The position numbers were made by a program, and so were the translations under genes. A stretch of DNA of 64,000 nucleotides, from assembly GCA_003457135.1 (NCBI GenBank), contig DMSQ01000019.1:42377-106376 (forward strand), given 5' to 3'. The DNA is from Prolixibacteraceae bacterium. Lineage in GTDB: Bacteria > Bacteroidota > Bacteroidia > Bacteroidales > Prolixibacteraceae. The notes below the pieces were generated by a model that was not told where the DNA came from, made no database searches, and was given only the letters and a program-made list of their open reading frames with translations. Shown here piece after piece: positions 1-10,773 of this stretch (its first letter is position 1; each line of letters starts with the position of its first letter).

Positions 1-582
1 GACCTGTTGGTTAACACGAATGTGGTGGTTATGAGTATCCTTGTACCATATCTGAGCCGGAACAAGATTAAAGATAGTTTCAAACTCATCCTTTTGTTTC
101 TTTAAGGATTCGACCGCCTGCATTCGGATTGTAATGTCGCGCCCGATACCCAGCACGCCTATGAGCGTTCCATCAGAATCGTACATGGGGGTTTTGATGG
201 TATCCAGATAGGCACGATAGCCATCATCTGCAAAAGTAACCCATTCTTCGTTACTGGTTGGCTTTCCTGCTTCCATGGCTTTACAATCATTCTCACGAAA
301 AAAGTCTGCAAGTTCCCGGTCAACAAAGTCATAATCAGTTTTTCCGATGATGTCAGCTTCCCTGGCACCGATAAAACGTTCGAACATGGTGTTGCATGAG
401 AGATACACGCCATCCGGATCTTTCAGCCAGATCAGGTCGGGGATAGTTTGCACAAGTGTACGCAGGTGGATTTCACTGTTGCGTAGAGACAACTCCACCT
501 TCTTCTGTTTGGTGGATTCACCTAAGTAGTCATAATTTTTCGTTGAATTTTCTATAGCATTTTTTATTAAGAGATTAAATAA
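1..582 (-). CDS. PAS-domain sensor protein (histidine kinase family), partial at left edge, 5' end abnormal
   Basis: The minus-strand frame is open from 582 to the window edge. It encodes one complete PAS domain, from about IPDLIWLKDPDGVYLSCN to LIGVLGIGRDIT, and the beginning of a second (FETIFNLVPAQIWYKD). Such tandem PAS modules usually precede a histidine kinase core, which would lie to the left of the window. The frame is closed by TAA at 583-585, and no ATG precedes the first PAS domain. The only in-frame candidates are GTG at 498 and TTG at 492, very close to the PAS domain. Upstream DNA is AT-rich and not coding-like. The N-terminus therefore looks truncated, or the start is non-ATG. 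The PAS assignment is firm; the kinase assignment is inferred from family architecture. Confidence 0.65.
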
Positions 583-585
583 TTA

Positions 586-973
586 TTTGTTTTTCAGATT
601 AAACAATAAGGCTATTGGAATAATCTCATTAAATCTTTTTACGCTGTTCGATTTCGCAAAGGGGGCTTGCAATACCTGTGCCAATAGTAAAATCATAGTA
701 TAACGATTTGTTTATTAATATTTTGCATATAATGAGTATGCGTGTATTTTTATCAAATTGATCAAATCAAGTCCTGAAATAATAAAATTGAGTGGAAAGA
801 TGTTCAATTCCTTCATAACCTCCTTCAACATTCGTATTAAGCGAATATGCGCACTACTTATGCAATAATAAATTTTGATCGGTGGAAGATATGGTTGTGT
901 AAGAACAAAAGTGTTATATAATTTTTGAAAGGAGTTACATGATTTCCACTTATTAACCTAACTGGCCAATGGC
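586..973. other. AT-rich intergenic stretch, no gene recognised
   Basis: No frame in this stretch gives a convincing protein on either strand. It may include the promoter or a decayed 5' end of the PAS gene to its left, but I see no specific motif that would prove this. Confidence 0.5.
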
Positions 974-1010
974 AAAAAAAGTAGTAAAGTTCTGCTGAAC
1001 CTTACTACCT
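974..1010 (-). terminator. rho-independent terminator
   Basis: Arms GTAGTAAAGTTC (981-992) and GAACCTTACTAC (997-1008) pair over 12 bp with one G-U/mismatch and a 4-nt loop. Read on the minus strand, the hairpin is followed by a run of seven T. It lies just past the last gene of the minus-strand operon that ends at 1035. Confidence 0.85.
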
Positions 1011-1034
1011 TTTCATTAACTTTTTTTTGATTAG

Positions 1035-1916
1035 TTAATAAAATAAAACATTCATGATCATTCCCTGTGTAACATTTCCTGTGTTGTAGTCGAGTTGTGA
1101 GCCAAACATGCTGTGAGGAATGGTAAAAATCAACAGTAGCACAACTGCTGCAACAATGGTGTAAACGGGTCGTTCCTTTTTCCGGTTCATAACAACAGCC
1201 AGAATCCAGAATAAAAAAGCTATCAGTGTTTTGTTATCGGTCAAATCCCAGCCAAACGGAATACCTGTCCACAGATCGCCAAAGGCGTAAAGCTGGACTA
1301 CCGGCCCCAATATCATGCCACCAACCAATAAACATCCGAAAGTCCACATCGTATATTTCCTGAACGAAGGTACTTTGAACACCGCCAAAATAGCTGAAAG
1401 ATTGGAGAAAAGCATGGCAATAAACATGAACAAAATATGCGGAATCAGAATATACGCCGGAACGCCACCTTTAAAACGAATGACAACAGGCGTCTCTTTC
1501 AGGTAATTTTTTACTCCTGACTGATCGGTAATTTCCAGATAGTACTCAATCTTTCCGGCTGCCGGTTGCTGTGGAACTTCAGCAAAAAATCCTTCGTCTT
1601 TGGTAACACCGAATACCTTATTCATGACAAACGACTGAATTGGCTTGCTCCTAAACTGAAAATCAGCCGACTGAAATTCGTCTTTCGAAAGGTATCTTCG
1701 GAAATAAATTTTTGCACGGGCAGTGGTATCACTTATTTTCAGCTTAACAACCGGATCTTCATCAAGACCCAGACTTCGCACCAGTTTTAGCGGATATTCA
1801 ACCCCATTAACCGAAATGGTGTGTTTTTTCGGGTAAGTAGGTCCTGTTGCCCGCTGATAAATTGCCGCTGAAATGGTAATTAAAAAAGCCAGAAACCAAA
1901 AGAGAAATGTTTTCAT
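1035..1916 (-). CDS. conserved membrane protein of unknown function
   Basis: This is a 293-residue protein with an N-terminal membrane segment (FLFWFLAFLITISAAIY). A soluble domain of about 130 residues follows, and then four hydrophobic helices at roughly 155-180, 188-212, 229-245 and 249-270. The soluble part is probably extracytoplasmic and beta-rich. I recognise no catalytic motif. It is the last gene of a minus-strand run: the M28 peptidase gene ends 3 bp upstream and a strong terminator follows at 974-1010, so the two are surely co-transcribed. I do not recognise the family well enough to name a function. Confidence 0.8.
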   Translation of the reverse strand: MKTFLFWFLAFLITISAAIYQRATGPTYPKKHTISVNGVEYPLKLVRSLGLDEDPVVKLKISDTTARAKIYFRRYLSKDEFQSADFQFRSKPIQSFVMNKVFGVTKDEGFFAEVPQQPAAGKIEYYLEITDQSGVKNYLKETPVVIRFKGGVPAYILIPHILFMFIAMLFSNLSAILAVFKVPSFRKYTMWTFGCLLVGGMILGPVVQLYAFGDLWTGIPFGWDLTDNKTLIAFLFWILAVVMNRKKERPVYTIVAAVVLLLIFTIPHSMFGSQLDYNTGNVTQGMIMNVLFY

Positions 1917-1919
1917 AAA

Positions 1920-3707
1920 TTAGAGTTGTATAAGTAAAACTTCCTTTTTCCCATTGCGCAAAACCTCTACACTGATGGTTTCACCATGTTTGAGCTGTCC
2001 CATACGGAACATATAATCCTGAATATTATTGACTGGCTTTCCATTGATGGAAGTAATGATATCACCTTTTTTCATGCCGCCAATAGCGGCTGGCCTGCCC
2101 GGAGTAATCAGGTCTGCCCGTAAACCGTTTTTCACATTTCCGGCAAAATCGGGCATAATCCCCAGCGTAACTCCTTTACGGCGGGTAAGTCCACGTCCCG
2201 AAGCCAATTTGGGGCCAGCTTCCTTAAAGATCAGTTTCGTGTCCGAATTGGCCAGATCTGAAATAATCCGGTACGTCACATCCGAAATTTTTACTATTCC
2301 CTCATAATTGATTTTTTTCCAGGTATCGGCCGTGGTATGGTAATCCAAATGTGCACCGGATGTTAAAAACAAGACTGGAATGTCTTTGCCATAAAATGAA
2401 GCATGATCGGAAGGCCCGTAACCTTCGTCCGAAAGTGCAAGTTTCATTTTAGTGGTATCGCACGAATTATAAATTATTTTTCTGAAAGGTTCTGCTGTGC
2501 CTACTCCGCCAATTTGCAATCTGGTGCTGTCGGTCAACCGGCCTACCATATCGAGGTTTATCATGGCATCAACCATTTTTAGTTCGATTCCCGGATTTTC
2601 GACATAATTCTTCGATCCCAGCAGTCCCATTTCTTCTCCTGAAAAAGCGATAACTACAATGCTACGTTTATGACTCTTTGGATTGGCAGCCAACTTTTCG
2701 GCCAGTTCAAGCATCATTCCAACTCCTGAAGCGTTGTCGTCTGCGCCATAATGCACGGCAACCGTATCGGGCACGCGACTTCCGGAGCCAGGTCCGCCCA
2801 TTCCCAAATGATCGAAATGAGCACCCAAAACCACATATTCATTTTTTAAAACCTGATCGCTGCCTGGAAGAATCATCACCACATTTCGGGTTGGAACCGT
2901 AGTCTGAACAACATCAGAATGTCCTGAAACACTAACACCGGTAGTGAAACTATCTGGTTTTCGTTGTTCATTCAATTTTTTCTCCAGGTCGTCTATATTC
3001 AGTTTTTTAGGTTCCAAAATCAAATCGGCTATTTTTCTTGAAATCCGGAATGCCGGCAAACCAACCGACTGATCGCCTTTTGCAAGTGGCTCAAATTTAT
3101 CTTCCGGATCGAAAACTTTACCAGAAACCAACAGTACGGCCACAGCTCCCATATCTTTTGCCTGAAGGACTTTATCACGGTCCCTGCTGTATTTCATAAA
3201 AGGGCTCATATTCTTTTCGATTTCAGGATCAGCCCGCAGGATCATTACAATTTTCCCCTTCACATCTATTCCGGCATAATCGCTCCATTTCAGGCTGTCT
3301 TCGTTAATTTCGAAACCATATCCGGCAAAAACAACTTCCCCGTTAAACGAAGCATTCTCAGAAAAAGCAAACGGGGCAAAATCAACATCCAATTTAAGCG
3401 ATTCACCATTTAGCATCAAGCTGTTTGCAGGTCCCGTAATTATTTTATCGGTTACCCTGAAACTCTGGAAACCCTGATCAGACAATGGAACCAGTCCATC
3501 CTCCTTCAATTCCTTCCGGATGTATTCGGCAGCCAGGCTATCACCTTCAGTTCCGGTCTTACGCCCTTTCAATTCGTCGGAAGCAAGATAGCTTATGTGT
3601 TTTTTCAGCTCAGCTACAGTTACTTCCGGCGATTTAATTTTGTCTTTTGAAAACGAAAACGCAACAATAAGGAGAAGAACGACACCAAATTTTCCAAATA
3701 TTCGCAT
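1920..3707 (-). CDS. secreted M28-family metallopeptidase with PA and PDZ domains
   Basis: This 595-residue protein has a signal peptide (MRIFGKFGVVLLLIVAFSFS). A PA-type insert follows (from FNGEVVFAGYGFEI to about ILRADPEIEKN), then the M28 zinc peptidase domain. The two-zinc ligand set is visible: H and D in LGAHFDHLG, D in YGADDNASG, the EE pair in FSGEEMGLLGS, D in NLDMVGRL and H in DYHTTADTW. A PDZ domain forms the C-terminus (GGMKKGDIITSINGKPV). The family comprises aminopeptidases and carboxypeptidases acting in the periplasm. The open frame extends 38 codons further upstream, but that part overlaps the next gene. ATG at 3707 places the signal peptide at the N-terminus and leaves a 17-bp gap. 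Confidence 0.92.
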   Translation of the reverse strand: MRIFGKFGVVLLLIVAFSFSKDKIKSPEVTVAELKKHISYLASDELKGRKTGTEGDSLAAEYIRKELKEDGLVPLSDQGFQSFRVTDKIITGPANSLMLNGESLKLDVDFAPFAFSENASFNGEVVFAGYGFEINEDSLKWSDYAGIDVKGKIVMILRADPEIEKNMSPFMKYSRDRDKVLQAKDMGAVAVLLVSGKVFDPEDKFEPLAKGDQSVGLPAFRISRKIADLILEPKKLNIDDLEKKLNEQRKPDSFTTGVSVSGHSDVVQTTVPTRNVVMILPGSDQVLKNEYVVLGAHFDHLGMGGPGSGSRVPDTVAVHYGADDNASGVGMMLELAEKLAANPKSHKRSIVVIAFSGEEMGLLGSKNYVENPGIELKMVDAMINLDMVGRLTDSTRLQIGGVGTAEPFRKIIYNSCDTTKMKLALSDEGYGPSDHASFYGKDIPVLFLTSGAHLDYHTTADTWKKINYEGIVKISDVTYRIISDLANSDTKLIFKEAGPKLASGRGLTRRKGVTLGIMPDFAGNVKNGLRADLITPGRPAAIGGMKKGDIITSINGKPVNNIQDYMFRMGQLKHGETISVEVLRNGKKEVLLIQL

Positions 3708-3724
3708 AACTATCAGTTTAAAAT

Positions 3725-4567
3725 CTATTTCGTTGTAGCAATCACCCCTCTGAAATAACCGATTGATTCTGCAATTCCCATAAAAGGATCGGTCATATCT
3801 TTCTCGTGTTCGAGACTGCAAACTCCTGAATATCCGACTTTACGCAACATTTTTACAAACGCCGGAAAGTCAATTACTCCGCGTCCAACTTCGAGCGAGT
3901 ACCCCAGTTTGGTGGTTCCGGTAACATCTTTAATATGAATATCGAAAACCCGCGTATGGTATTTTTTCAGGTCAGCCACCGGGTCTTTTCCATTACGGGT
4001 ATCGTGTCCAATATCGAGGCACATTCCTATGCGCGGATCAAGGTCTTTAACATGATTCCAAACATCTTCAGCATCAGGATAAGTAGCGATATCAGGTCCG
4101 TGCAGATGAATGGCAAAGTTGAAGCCGTATTCCTTCACTTTTTTGTCAACATACGGAAGAAGCTCATAGTTGGGCACGCCAACAATCAGCTTCACTCCTA
4201 CCCTTTTGGCGTATTCAAAGGCATTGTCAATATCAGCTTCGCTTTTCATGTAAATCGGGCCAACAGCATAACCAGTTACACCTTTTTCTTTCAGTTTGGC
4301 ATGAAAAGCAGCAATTTCGGCATCGGTACTTTTAAATGGTAAGTGGAAATCTTTGATACAGAGGTAATGGACATCGGCACGCTGCATGGTTGCCAGCGAT
4401 TTATCCAAATCGTTTAACCTGACAAATGAATAGCCGGCCATTCCGATCCTGAATTTTTCGCCGGTTTCAGGTACAGGTTGCTGGCCAGGACGCTGCTGCT
4501 CCTGGGCGATAACTGATGCACCTGTCATTGTGAGAAATGACAGGAGAATAAAGAATAGTTTCTTCAT
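3725..4567 (-). CDS. secreted sugar phosphate isomerase/epimerase-like TIM-barrel protein
   Basis: This 280-residue protein has a signal peptide ending near ASVIAQEQ. The AP-endonuclease-2 / xylose-isomerase-like barrel follows. Family features visible are metal-ligand-type segments CLDIGHDTRNG and VFDIHIKDVTG, and a C-terminal CSLEHEKDM with the expected glutamate. Family members isomerise or epimerise sugars and keto-sugars, often next to Gfo/Idh oxidoreductases, as one is here 6 kb upstream. The exported location suggests action on oligosaccharides or modified sugars in the periplasm. The substrate cannot be read from the sequence. It lies in a run of minus-strand genes with gaps of 17 to 48 bp. 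Confidence 0.88.
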   Translation of the reverse strand: MKKLFFILLSFLTMTGASVIAQEQQRPGQQPVPETGEKFRIGMAGYSFVRLNDLDKSLATMQRADVHYLCIKDFHLPFKSTDAEIAAFHAKLKEKGVTGYAVGPIYMKSEADIDNAFEYAKRVGVKLIVGVPNYELLPYVDKKVKEYGFNFAIHLHGPDIATYPDAEDVWNHVKDLDPRIGMCLDIGHDTRNGKDPVADLKKYHTRVFDIHIKDVTGTTKLGYSLEVGRGVIDFPAFVKMLRKVGYSGVCSLEHEKDMTDPFMGIAESIGYFRGVIATTK

Positions 4568-4615
4568 GATAAATCAAAGTTTTAAAATATTGTTGGTAAA
4601 CAAAACTAGGAAAAT

Positions 4616-5401
4616 TTAATTTGAAATCACTACTACTTTTACCCAAACAGGCAAATGATCTGAAGCAACGGGTTCATCTTCGACAGAACTTTCGATTACC
4701 TTAAATTGAAATCTTTCCGTCTTTTTTGACATGATAAAATCAATGCACTCCACCGGCTTGTTGGCAGGAAAAGTTGGATAGAAATGGTCGTTCAAAATCT
4801 GCCAGTCTCCGGAAAGTTTTAGTATTTCCGGCGAATTGGCTTCCGCATTTAAATCGCCGGCCAGAAAAACCGGTTTTTCATATTTTGATACGAGATGGTT
4901 TATAATGTTGACAGATTCTCCCCGATCATGCTGAGTCAAAGAAAAGTGGGAACAGCACACCAAGTAATTTTTCATTTCAACAAGCAATACACTTCTTTTT
5001 TCTTCACTTCCAGGAAGTGGAAGCGCTTCTGAAGAAATTGGTTTTTCAAGTGTTAAAAAGCCGATACCATAAGCTCCACCCTGAAATTTGATCGAAGAAT
5101 TGTAGGTAGGAAACATCCCGGTCTTTTTAGCCAGTTCAGCCAACACATCCTTTCCGTTGCTTCGTACAGTTGCGCTGTCCAATTCCTGAATGGCCACCAC
5201 ATCAGCATTAATCCGGCTGATTACCCTGGCAACCCGTTCGTAATCGGTTACATTGTCCATCCCTTTACAATTACGGACATTGTAGGTTAAAATCTTCAAT
5301 GTATCAATCGCTCCAGATTTTTCGGAAGCAAAACTTTCACTATTAACGAACAGCAAAATAAGCAAACCTGCAATAAAAGCCAGATATACTTTAATTCTCA
5401 T
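4616..5401 (-). CDS. secreted endonuclease/exonuclease/phosphatase-fold hydrolase
   Basis: This 261-residue protein has a signal peptide (MRIKVYLAFIAGLLILLFV). The EEP fold motifs are present in order: TYNVRN near 40, AIQELDS (metal-binding Glu), CSHFSLTQHDR, FLAGDLNAE (catalytic Asp/Asn) and a terminal ASDHLPVWV (catalytic His). This superfamily cleaves phosphodiester or phosphate ester bonds in nucleic acids, inositol phosphates or sphingomyelin. The secreted Bacteroidota members near sugar genes have unknown substrates. The gene sits within a co-directional operon, 40-48 bp from its neighbours. Confidence 0.9.
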   Translation of the reverse strand: MRIKVYLAFIAGLLILLFVNSESFASEKSGAIDTLKILTYNVRNCKGMDNVTDYERVARVISRINADVVAIQELDSATVRSNGKDVLAELAKKTGMFPTYNSSIKFQGGAYGIGFLTLEKPISSEALPLPGSEEKRSVLLVEMKNYLVCCSHFSLTQHDRGESVNIINHLVSKYEKPVFLAGDLNAEANSPEILKLSGDWQILNDHFYPTFPANKPVECIDFIMSKKTERFQFKVIESSVEDEPVASDHLPVWVKVVVISN

Positions 5402-5441
5402 TTGACAAGCATTTGGGTAGTAAATATTTAAGTTAGTTTTC

Positions 5442-6974
5442 TTAATTCACCTCATTTAAAAAGTTGAGTTGTTCCTGATAAGGAAGCGGACCAGCTTTTA
5501 CCTCGTCGCCCAATTCAATCACTTCGGGTCTGCTGTCATTAAATACTGGCCAAACAGGTAACCCTTCGCCATTGGGATTGCCGGTTCTGGCAAAGTTAAC
5601 CCAATAACTGCTCATTGCCTCTTCAAGTTTGAAATCAACCTCAGTAAACGGCCGATTCCACAACTTCATGGTATGTAAAGCATAGCCAAATTCAGCGGAA
5701 TGGAAAGCGCCATAGTTCGGTTCGCCGGGAGGAACACGCTTGAAATAATAGAGATAGGCTTTGCCTGTTCCGTGACTGGATTGCATTCTTGCCCAGGCAT
5801 AGTTGTTCCATCCAAAGAAAAGCTGGGTCACCAGTTTTTGTGATCTTCCTGCTTCTTCATCGTTGCCTACAGGAAAGAGCTTCAGGAAAGTATCAGCCTT
5901 GTCTCCAAATTGACTTTTAGCATTGGCTTTAAATTGTTTCGCTGTAGGCGGCGGTCCGAACGAAACGCCATCATCGGCATTCCAACCGGAAATAACCGGA
6001 ACATCATGGTGTTTTCCTTCAGCAAATGTTTTGTAAACCGGAGGAATTACCACATCGTCAATCACAAGGCCAAAACGTCCGGGAATTTTCAAAAGTGAGT
6101 CAGCCGGAATAGCACGAAGTTCAGCAATTGAAGTTATTTTCATTTTTTCAGTTAGCTGTGTGCCAGACTCTTCGGCGGCCTTCAAAGTTTTGCCCAACGA
6201 AAGTTCTTTTCCAAACATACCGCCACTTTGAGCAATAGCTTTATGAAATAACCCTTTGGACATTGGCGATACCACGAGCATATTTACGCTGAATGCTCCT
6301 GCTGATTGTCCTGCGATGGTTACATTGTTCGGATCGCCTCCAAATGCCGCAATGTTTTCCTTCACCCATTTCAAAGCGGCAATCTGGTCGAGAATGCCAT
6401 AATTACCAGATGTTTTCAGGTCGGATTCAGCCGAAAGTCCGGGATGGGCCAAAAAACCAAAAATACCCAGGCGGTAGTTGATTGTTACAAACACTACCCC
6501 CTTGCGCGACATTGCTTCTCCATCATAAAGCGGAACTGTACCTGAACCACCGGTAAATGCCCCGCCGTGAATCCAAACCATCACCGGAAGTTTATCCTGA
6601 ACTGTTTTAGCAGCAGTCCAGACATTCAGGTAAAGACAGTCTTCGCTAAGCGGATTCTCCGGAGCCATAAACTCTTTCGACCAGCACATAAATGGTTTGG
6701 GTGGCGCCTGCATGGCCGATGGTGGAGGAGTAACACATGCGCGAACGCCTTCCCAGGAAGCAACGGGCTGTGGTGCTTTCCAACGCAAATCGCCCACAGG
6801 TGGCGCAGCAAACGGAACGCCCATAAAGATTTTTACAAGCTGATCATCAGAGGTTTTTCCGGATAATTTCCCGGTTTTAAGCTGAACAGAATTCACATTA
6901 AGGATACCAGTTTTCGGAGCCGTGGTACAGGCAAAGAAAAAAGCAACCAGCAATAAGGCAATCAAACGGTTCAT
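5442..6974 (-). CDS. carboxylesterase type B lipoprotein
   Basis: This 510-residue alpha/beta hydrolase of the carboxylesterase/lipase B family carries a lipobox (LLVAFFFAC) near residue 16, so the mature protein should be a lipoprotein. It shows the oxyanion segment MVWIHGGAFTGGSG, the nucleophile elbow GQSAG and a catalytic-His region HSAEFGYALHT. Length matches the family (about 500). Such enzymes hydrolyse carboxylic esters, including acyl decorations on plant glycans. With two CE1-type esterases directly upstream, the cluster looks specialised for ester removal. The true substrate is unknown. Confidence 0.92.
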   Translation of the reverse strand: MNRLIALLLVAFFFACTTAPKTGILNVNSVQLKTGKLSGKTSDDQLVKIFMGVPFAAPPVGDLRWKAPQPVASWEGVRACVTPPPSAMQAPPKPFMCWSKEFMAPENPLSEDCLYLNVWTAAKTVQDKLPVMVWIHGGAFTGGSGTVPLYDGEAMSRKGVVFVTINYRLGIFGFLAHPGLSAESDLKTSGNYGILDQIAALKWVKENIAAFGGDPNNVTIAGQSAGAFSVNMLVVSPMSKGLFHKAIAQSGGMFGKELSLGKTLKAAEESGTQLTEKMKITSIAELRAIPADSLLKIPGRFGLVIDDVVIPPVYKTFAEGKHHDVPVISGWNADDGVSFGPPPTAKQFKANAKSQFGDKADTFLKLFPVGNDEEAGRSQKLVTQLFFGWNNYAWARMQSSHGTGKAYLYYFKRVPPGEPNYGAFHSAEFGYALHTMKLWNRPFTEVDFKLEEAMSSYWVNFARTGNPNGEGLPVWPVFNDSRPEVIELGDEVKAGPLPYQEQLNFLNEVN

Positions 6975-7012
6975 TTTGTGTGTTTTAGATAGTTTTAGAT
7001 TCGGTTGTTTAA

Positions 7013-8167
<1,155 letters not shown>

Positions 8168-8251
8168 TTAAATAATAGTAGCTATACCAGTTGCTAAAAT
8201 TGTCAGGGTTTCGCATCTGACTGAAGCTTTTTGATATAAAATGACTTTTTC

Positions 8252-9424
8252 CTATTTAAAAAGTAACGGAACAAATTCAGAAAGGTAAACGCGCCAGTTA
8301 GTCCACGTATGTCCACCTTCACTTTCACGGTAAATGTACTTCATTCCCAGTTTGTCGAGTTTATCACGGTATTCGCTTACATTTTTAAAGAGGAAATCGG
8401 TTTTTCCAATTCCAATCCAGTAAAGTTTGTAGCCGTTTTTCATTTGAGTTTCCAAGGTTTTGTCAATGTTTTCATAAACTTTTGAAGTGATTTTATCGTT
8501 AGCAATAATTGCGGCTGAAAACAATCCTACATAATCAAAAGTGTTGGGATAATAACTTGAAATATGCAACGAATGAAATCCTCCCATGGATAAACCTGCG
8601 ATTGCCCGCCCTGATTTTTCAGCTTTCACCCGATAGTTGCTTTCAACAAATTTGATCACATCCGTAAAAGTTTCTTCAAATTTACCATCCATCGTATGGG
8701 GCAATTCGAAAGTGGGCTTGTACATTCCCAGGCTCGATTCTCCGGGAGCTGCCTCCTGAGCCACATTTCCGTTAGTCATCACCACAATCATGGGTTTGGC
8801 TTTTCCCTGAGCAATCAGATTATCAAGAATCTGTGAAGTACGTCCTAGTGCAATCCAGGCTTCTTCATCGCCACCCATCCCATGTAATAAATACAGAACC
8901 GGATACTTCTCTTTGCCGGATTCGTATCCTGCCGGTGTGTAAATGGTTACACGTCGTGTCATGTTGTTTCCCGGAGAATCGTACCAGCGCCGGGCAACTG
9001 TTCCGTGAGGAACTTTATTCACCTTGTACAAATCACCTTTACCTCCTCCAACTATGAAAACATTGGTCACTGAGGCCACATCCCGGATGAGATAAACGTT
9101 GTTCGGATCAGTGGTTTTTAATCCTTCAACAAGAAAATAATAGCTGTATAAATCAGACGGTAATTTTATTGTAGTGTAAGTCCACAATCCTTTTTCATCC
9201 CTGGTCATGGCTTCCGAACCGGGAGTCCATCCCTGAGCAGGCATCCAGTCTCCCGATATTTTAACCTCTTTGGCATGGGGAGCCAGATACCGGAAGGTCA
9301 CTGTATTATCTGCTTTTACTTCAGGAGAAACAATAGATGTTGCGCCTCCTATAGCCTGTTGTGCTATTACATTTAAGTTGGTCATTATTAAAAATGCAAG
9401 AATAAATATACATCGTTTTTTCAT
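8252..9424 (-). CDS. secreted CE1-type esterase with N-terminal E-set/CBM48-like domain (second of tandem pair)
   Basis: This 390-residue paralogue of the downstream gene has a signal peptide (MKKRCIFILAFLIMTNLNVIAQ). The E-set domain includes FRYLAPHAKEVKISGDW. The esterase domain has YLLHGMGGDEEAW, nucleophile GLSMGG and catalytic His in GGHTWTNW. The open frame extends 55 codons upstream, but that extension reads through a repeat element (9487-9612). ATG at 9424 begins a clear signal peptide and is the real start. Likely substrate class: acyl or feruloyl esters on polysaccharide side chains (inferred from family). Confidence 0.9.
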   Translation of the reverse strand: MKKRCIFILAFLIMTNLNVIAQQAIGGATSIVSPEVKADNTVTFRYLAPHAKEVKISGDWMPAQGWTPGSEAMTRDEKGLWTYTTIKLPSDLYSYYFLVEGLKTTDPNNVYLIRDVASVTNVFIVGGGKGDLYKVNKVPHGTVARRWYDSPGNNMTRRVTIYTPAGYESGKEKYPVLYLLHGMGGDEEAWIALGRTSQILDNLIAQGKAKPMIVVMTNGNVAQEAAPGESSLGMYKPTFELPHTMDGKFEETFTDVIKFVESNYRVKAEKSGRAIAGLSMGGFHSLHISSYYPNTFDYVGLFSAAIIANDKITSKVYENIDKTLETQMKNGYKLYWIGIGKTDFLFKNVSEYRDKLDKLGMKYIYRESEGGHTWTNWRVYLSEFVPLLFK

Positions 9425-9486
9425 TGCTATCGGTTTTAAGTTATAAGAATGATATAATGTCTCATATAAAAATGTTTTAATAACTT

Positions 9487-9612
9487 GACTCACCCCATCG
9501 CATCTGCGATGCTCTGCCCCTCTACGCGTAGAGAGGGGTGAAGACCGAGCCTTCGGTCTTCGGGGTGAGTGAATTATAAAACACGACATTAAATTTGTTT
9601 AAATACTTATTA
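9487..9612. repeat. multi-hairpin interspersed repeat, copy 1 (REP/MITE-like)
   Basis: Outer arms GACTCACCCC (9487) and GGGGTGAGT (9562-9570) enclose three nested hairpins: ATCGCATCTGCGAT, CCCCTCTACGCGTAGAGGGG and GAAGACCGAGCCTTCGGTCTTC (in part). About 40 bp after the right arm are also conserved with copy 2 at 10774-10921, ending in a shared TTTAAATAC(T/C)(T/C)ATTA motif. It lies in the leader of the esterase gene that starts at 9424. No transposase is nearby. Confidence 0.8.
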
Positions 9613-9738
9613 GATTGTGTGATGGAATAACTAATTTAAATTGAGAATTAGTAGATCAGGTATTTTTAAAAATTGGAAGAGAGGAGCCATAAAAAAACAG
9701 TTCCTCTCCTCCATATTAAAAAATAAGATTCAGTTAAC

Positions 9739-10689
9739 CTATTTGACAAAAGCTGAATTGTTCAGGTAATCGAAACAGGCCTTAACTCCATCAAACTGGG
9801 TCATATTGGCTTTAATTTTTTCAATCTCGACATAGTATTCCACAAGGCCGTTTGCATAAGCCTTTTTGAAGATGTTTTCGAAATTCATCATTCCCGACTG
9901 GCCTAAAACCGAACGGTCTTTGATGTGCAAAACCGGGAATCGGGTTGGATATTTCTCGAAATATTCCAACGGGTCATTCTGACCCATCACGGTCCAGTAA
10001 ACATCCATTTCAAAGAATACAAGGTTCGGATCAGTCCCTGCCAAAAGGAGGTCGTAAATTACATCGCCAAACGGCATGAAGGAAGCAAATGGGCCTGTTG
10101 GCGGTTTTTCGCCGGGTTTTGCAATCCGTTTGAATTCCATGTTGTGGTTGTGATAACCCCATTTAATACCGGCTGCTTTCGCGATTTCACCAGCTTTATT
10201 GAATACTTCGCAAACGAGTTTGGCATCATCATGTGTTTCAATACTTGGCATCATGGGCTGAACCAAGGTACGTACACCCAGCTTAACATGATCTTCAACG
10301 GCTAGTTTCCAGAATTCATAAATACTGGCCACATTTTCGCGGGTGAAATTCCGCGTTGCCGGATTTACATGGGAACTTGTAATTTTCAACCCGGCATCGT
10401 CAACTATTTTACGATAGGCATCTACTTCGTACTGACCCATTTTGCGGTTTCCGTAACCAGCTAATTCAATCGTGCTGTATCCTATTTCAGCAATTTTTTT
10501 CATTCCGGCCGGAACATTGTCGGTCAGTTCTTTTCCCAGGGAATAGATCTGCAAACCGATCATTTTCTTTCCGGCAACAGTTGGGATATTTTTGGTAGAA
10601 GCAATGACTGGCGCTATACTGCCGGCCATCAGTCCACCAACGGTCATCAGTGATAACTTTTTTAGAAATTCACGTTTTGTTTCCATCAT
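9739..10689 (-). CDS. sugar phosphate isomerase/epimerase with Tat-like signal
   Basis: This 316-residue TIM-barrel protein of the AP-endonuclease-2 superfamily has a charged signal sequence (METKREFLKKLSLMTVGGLM). It resembles the leaders of other periplasmic Bacteroidota isomerases, although the twin-arginine motif itself is only partial (KR). Metal-site segments are GYHNHNMEF, FFEMDVYW and FPVLHIKDRS. ATG at 10686, one codon later, is equally possible. The gene lies between two copies of a hairpin repeat and next to a Gfo/Idh oxidoreductase, a common partnership in keto-sugar metabolism. The substrate is unknown. Confidence 0.88.
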   Translation of the reverse strand: MMETKREFLKKLSLMTVGGLMAGSIAPVIASTKNIPTVAGKKMIGLQIYSLGKELTDNVPAGMKKIAEIGYSTIELAGYGNRKMGQYEVDAYRKIVDDAGLKITSSHVNPATRNFTRENVASIYEFWKLAVEDHVKLGVRTLVQPMMPSIETHDDAKLVCEVFNKAGEIAKAAGIKWGYHNHNMEFKRIAKPGEKPPTGPFASFMPFGDVIYDLLLAGTDPNLVFFEMDVYWTVMGQNDPLEYFEKYPTRFPVLHIKDRSVLGQSGMMNFENIFKKAYANGLVEYYVEIEKIKANMTQFDGVKACFDYLNNSAFVK

Positions 10690-10773
10690 TTTTGGTATTA
10701 AGATTTATTGGTTCTGAAGTATCTAAGTTTCAGGAATGAATAAATGTCGTATTTCTAATTGTTCAAATATTTT

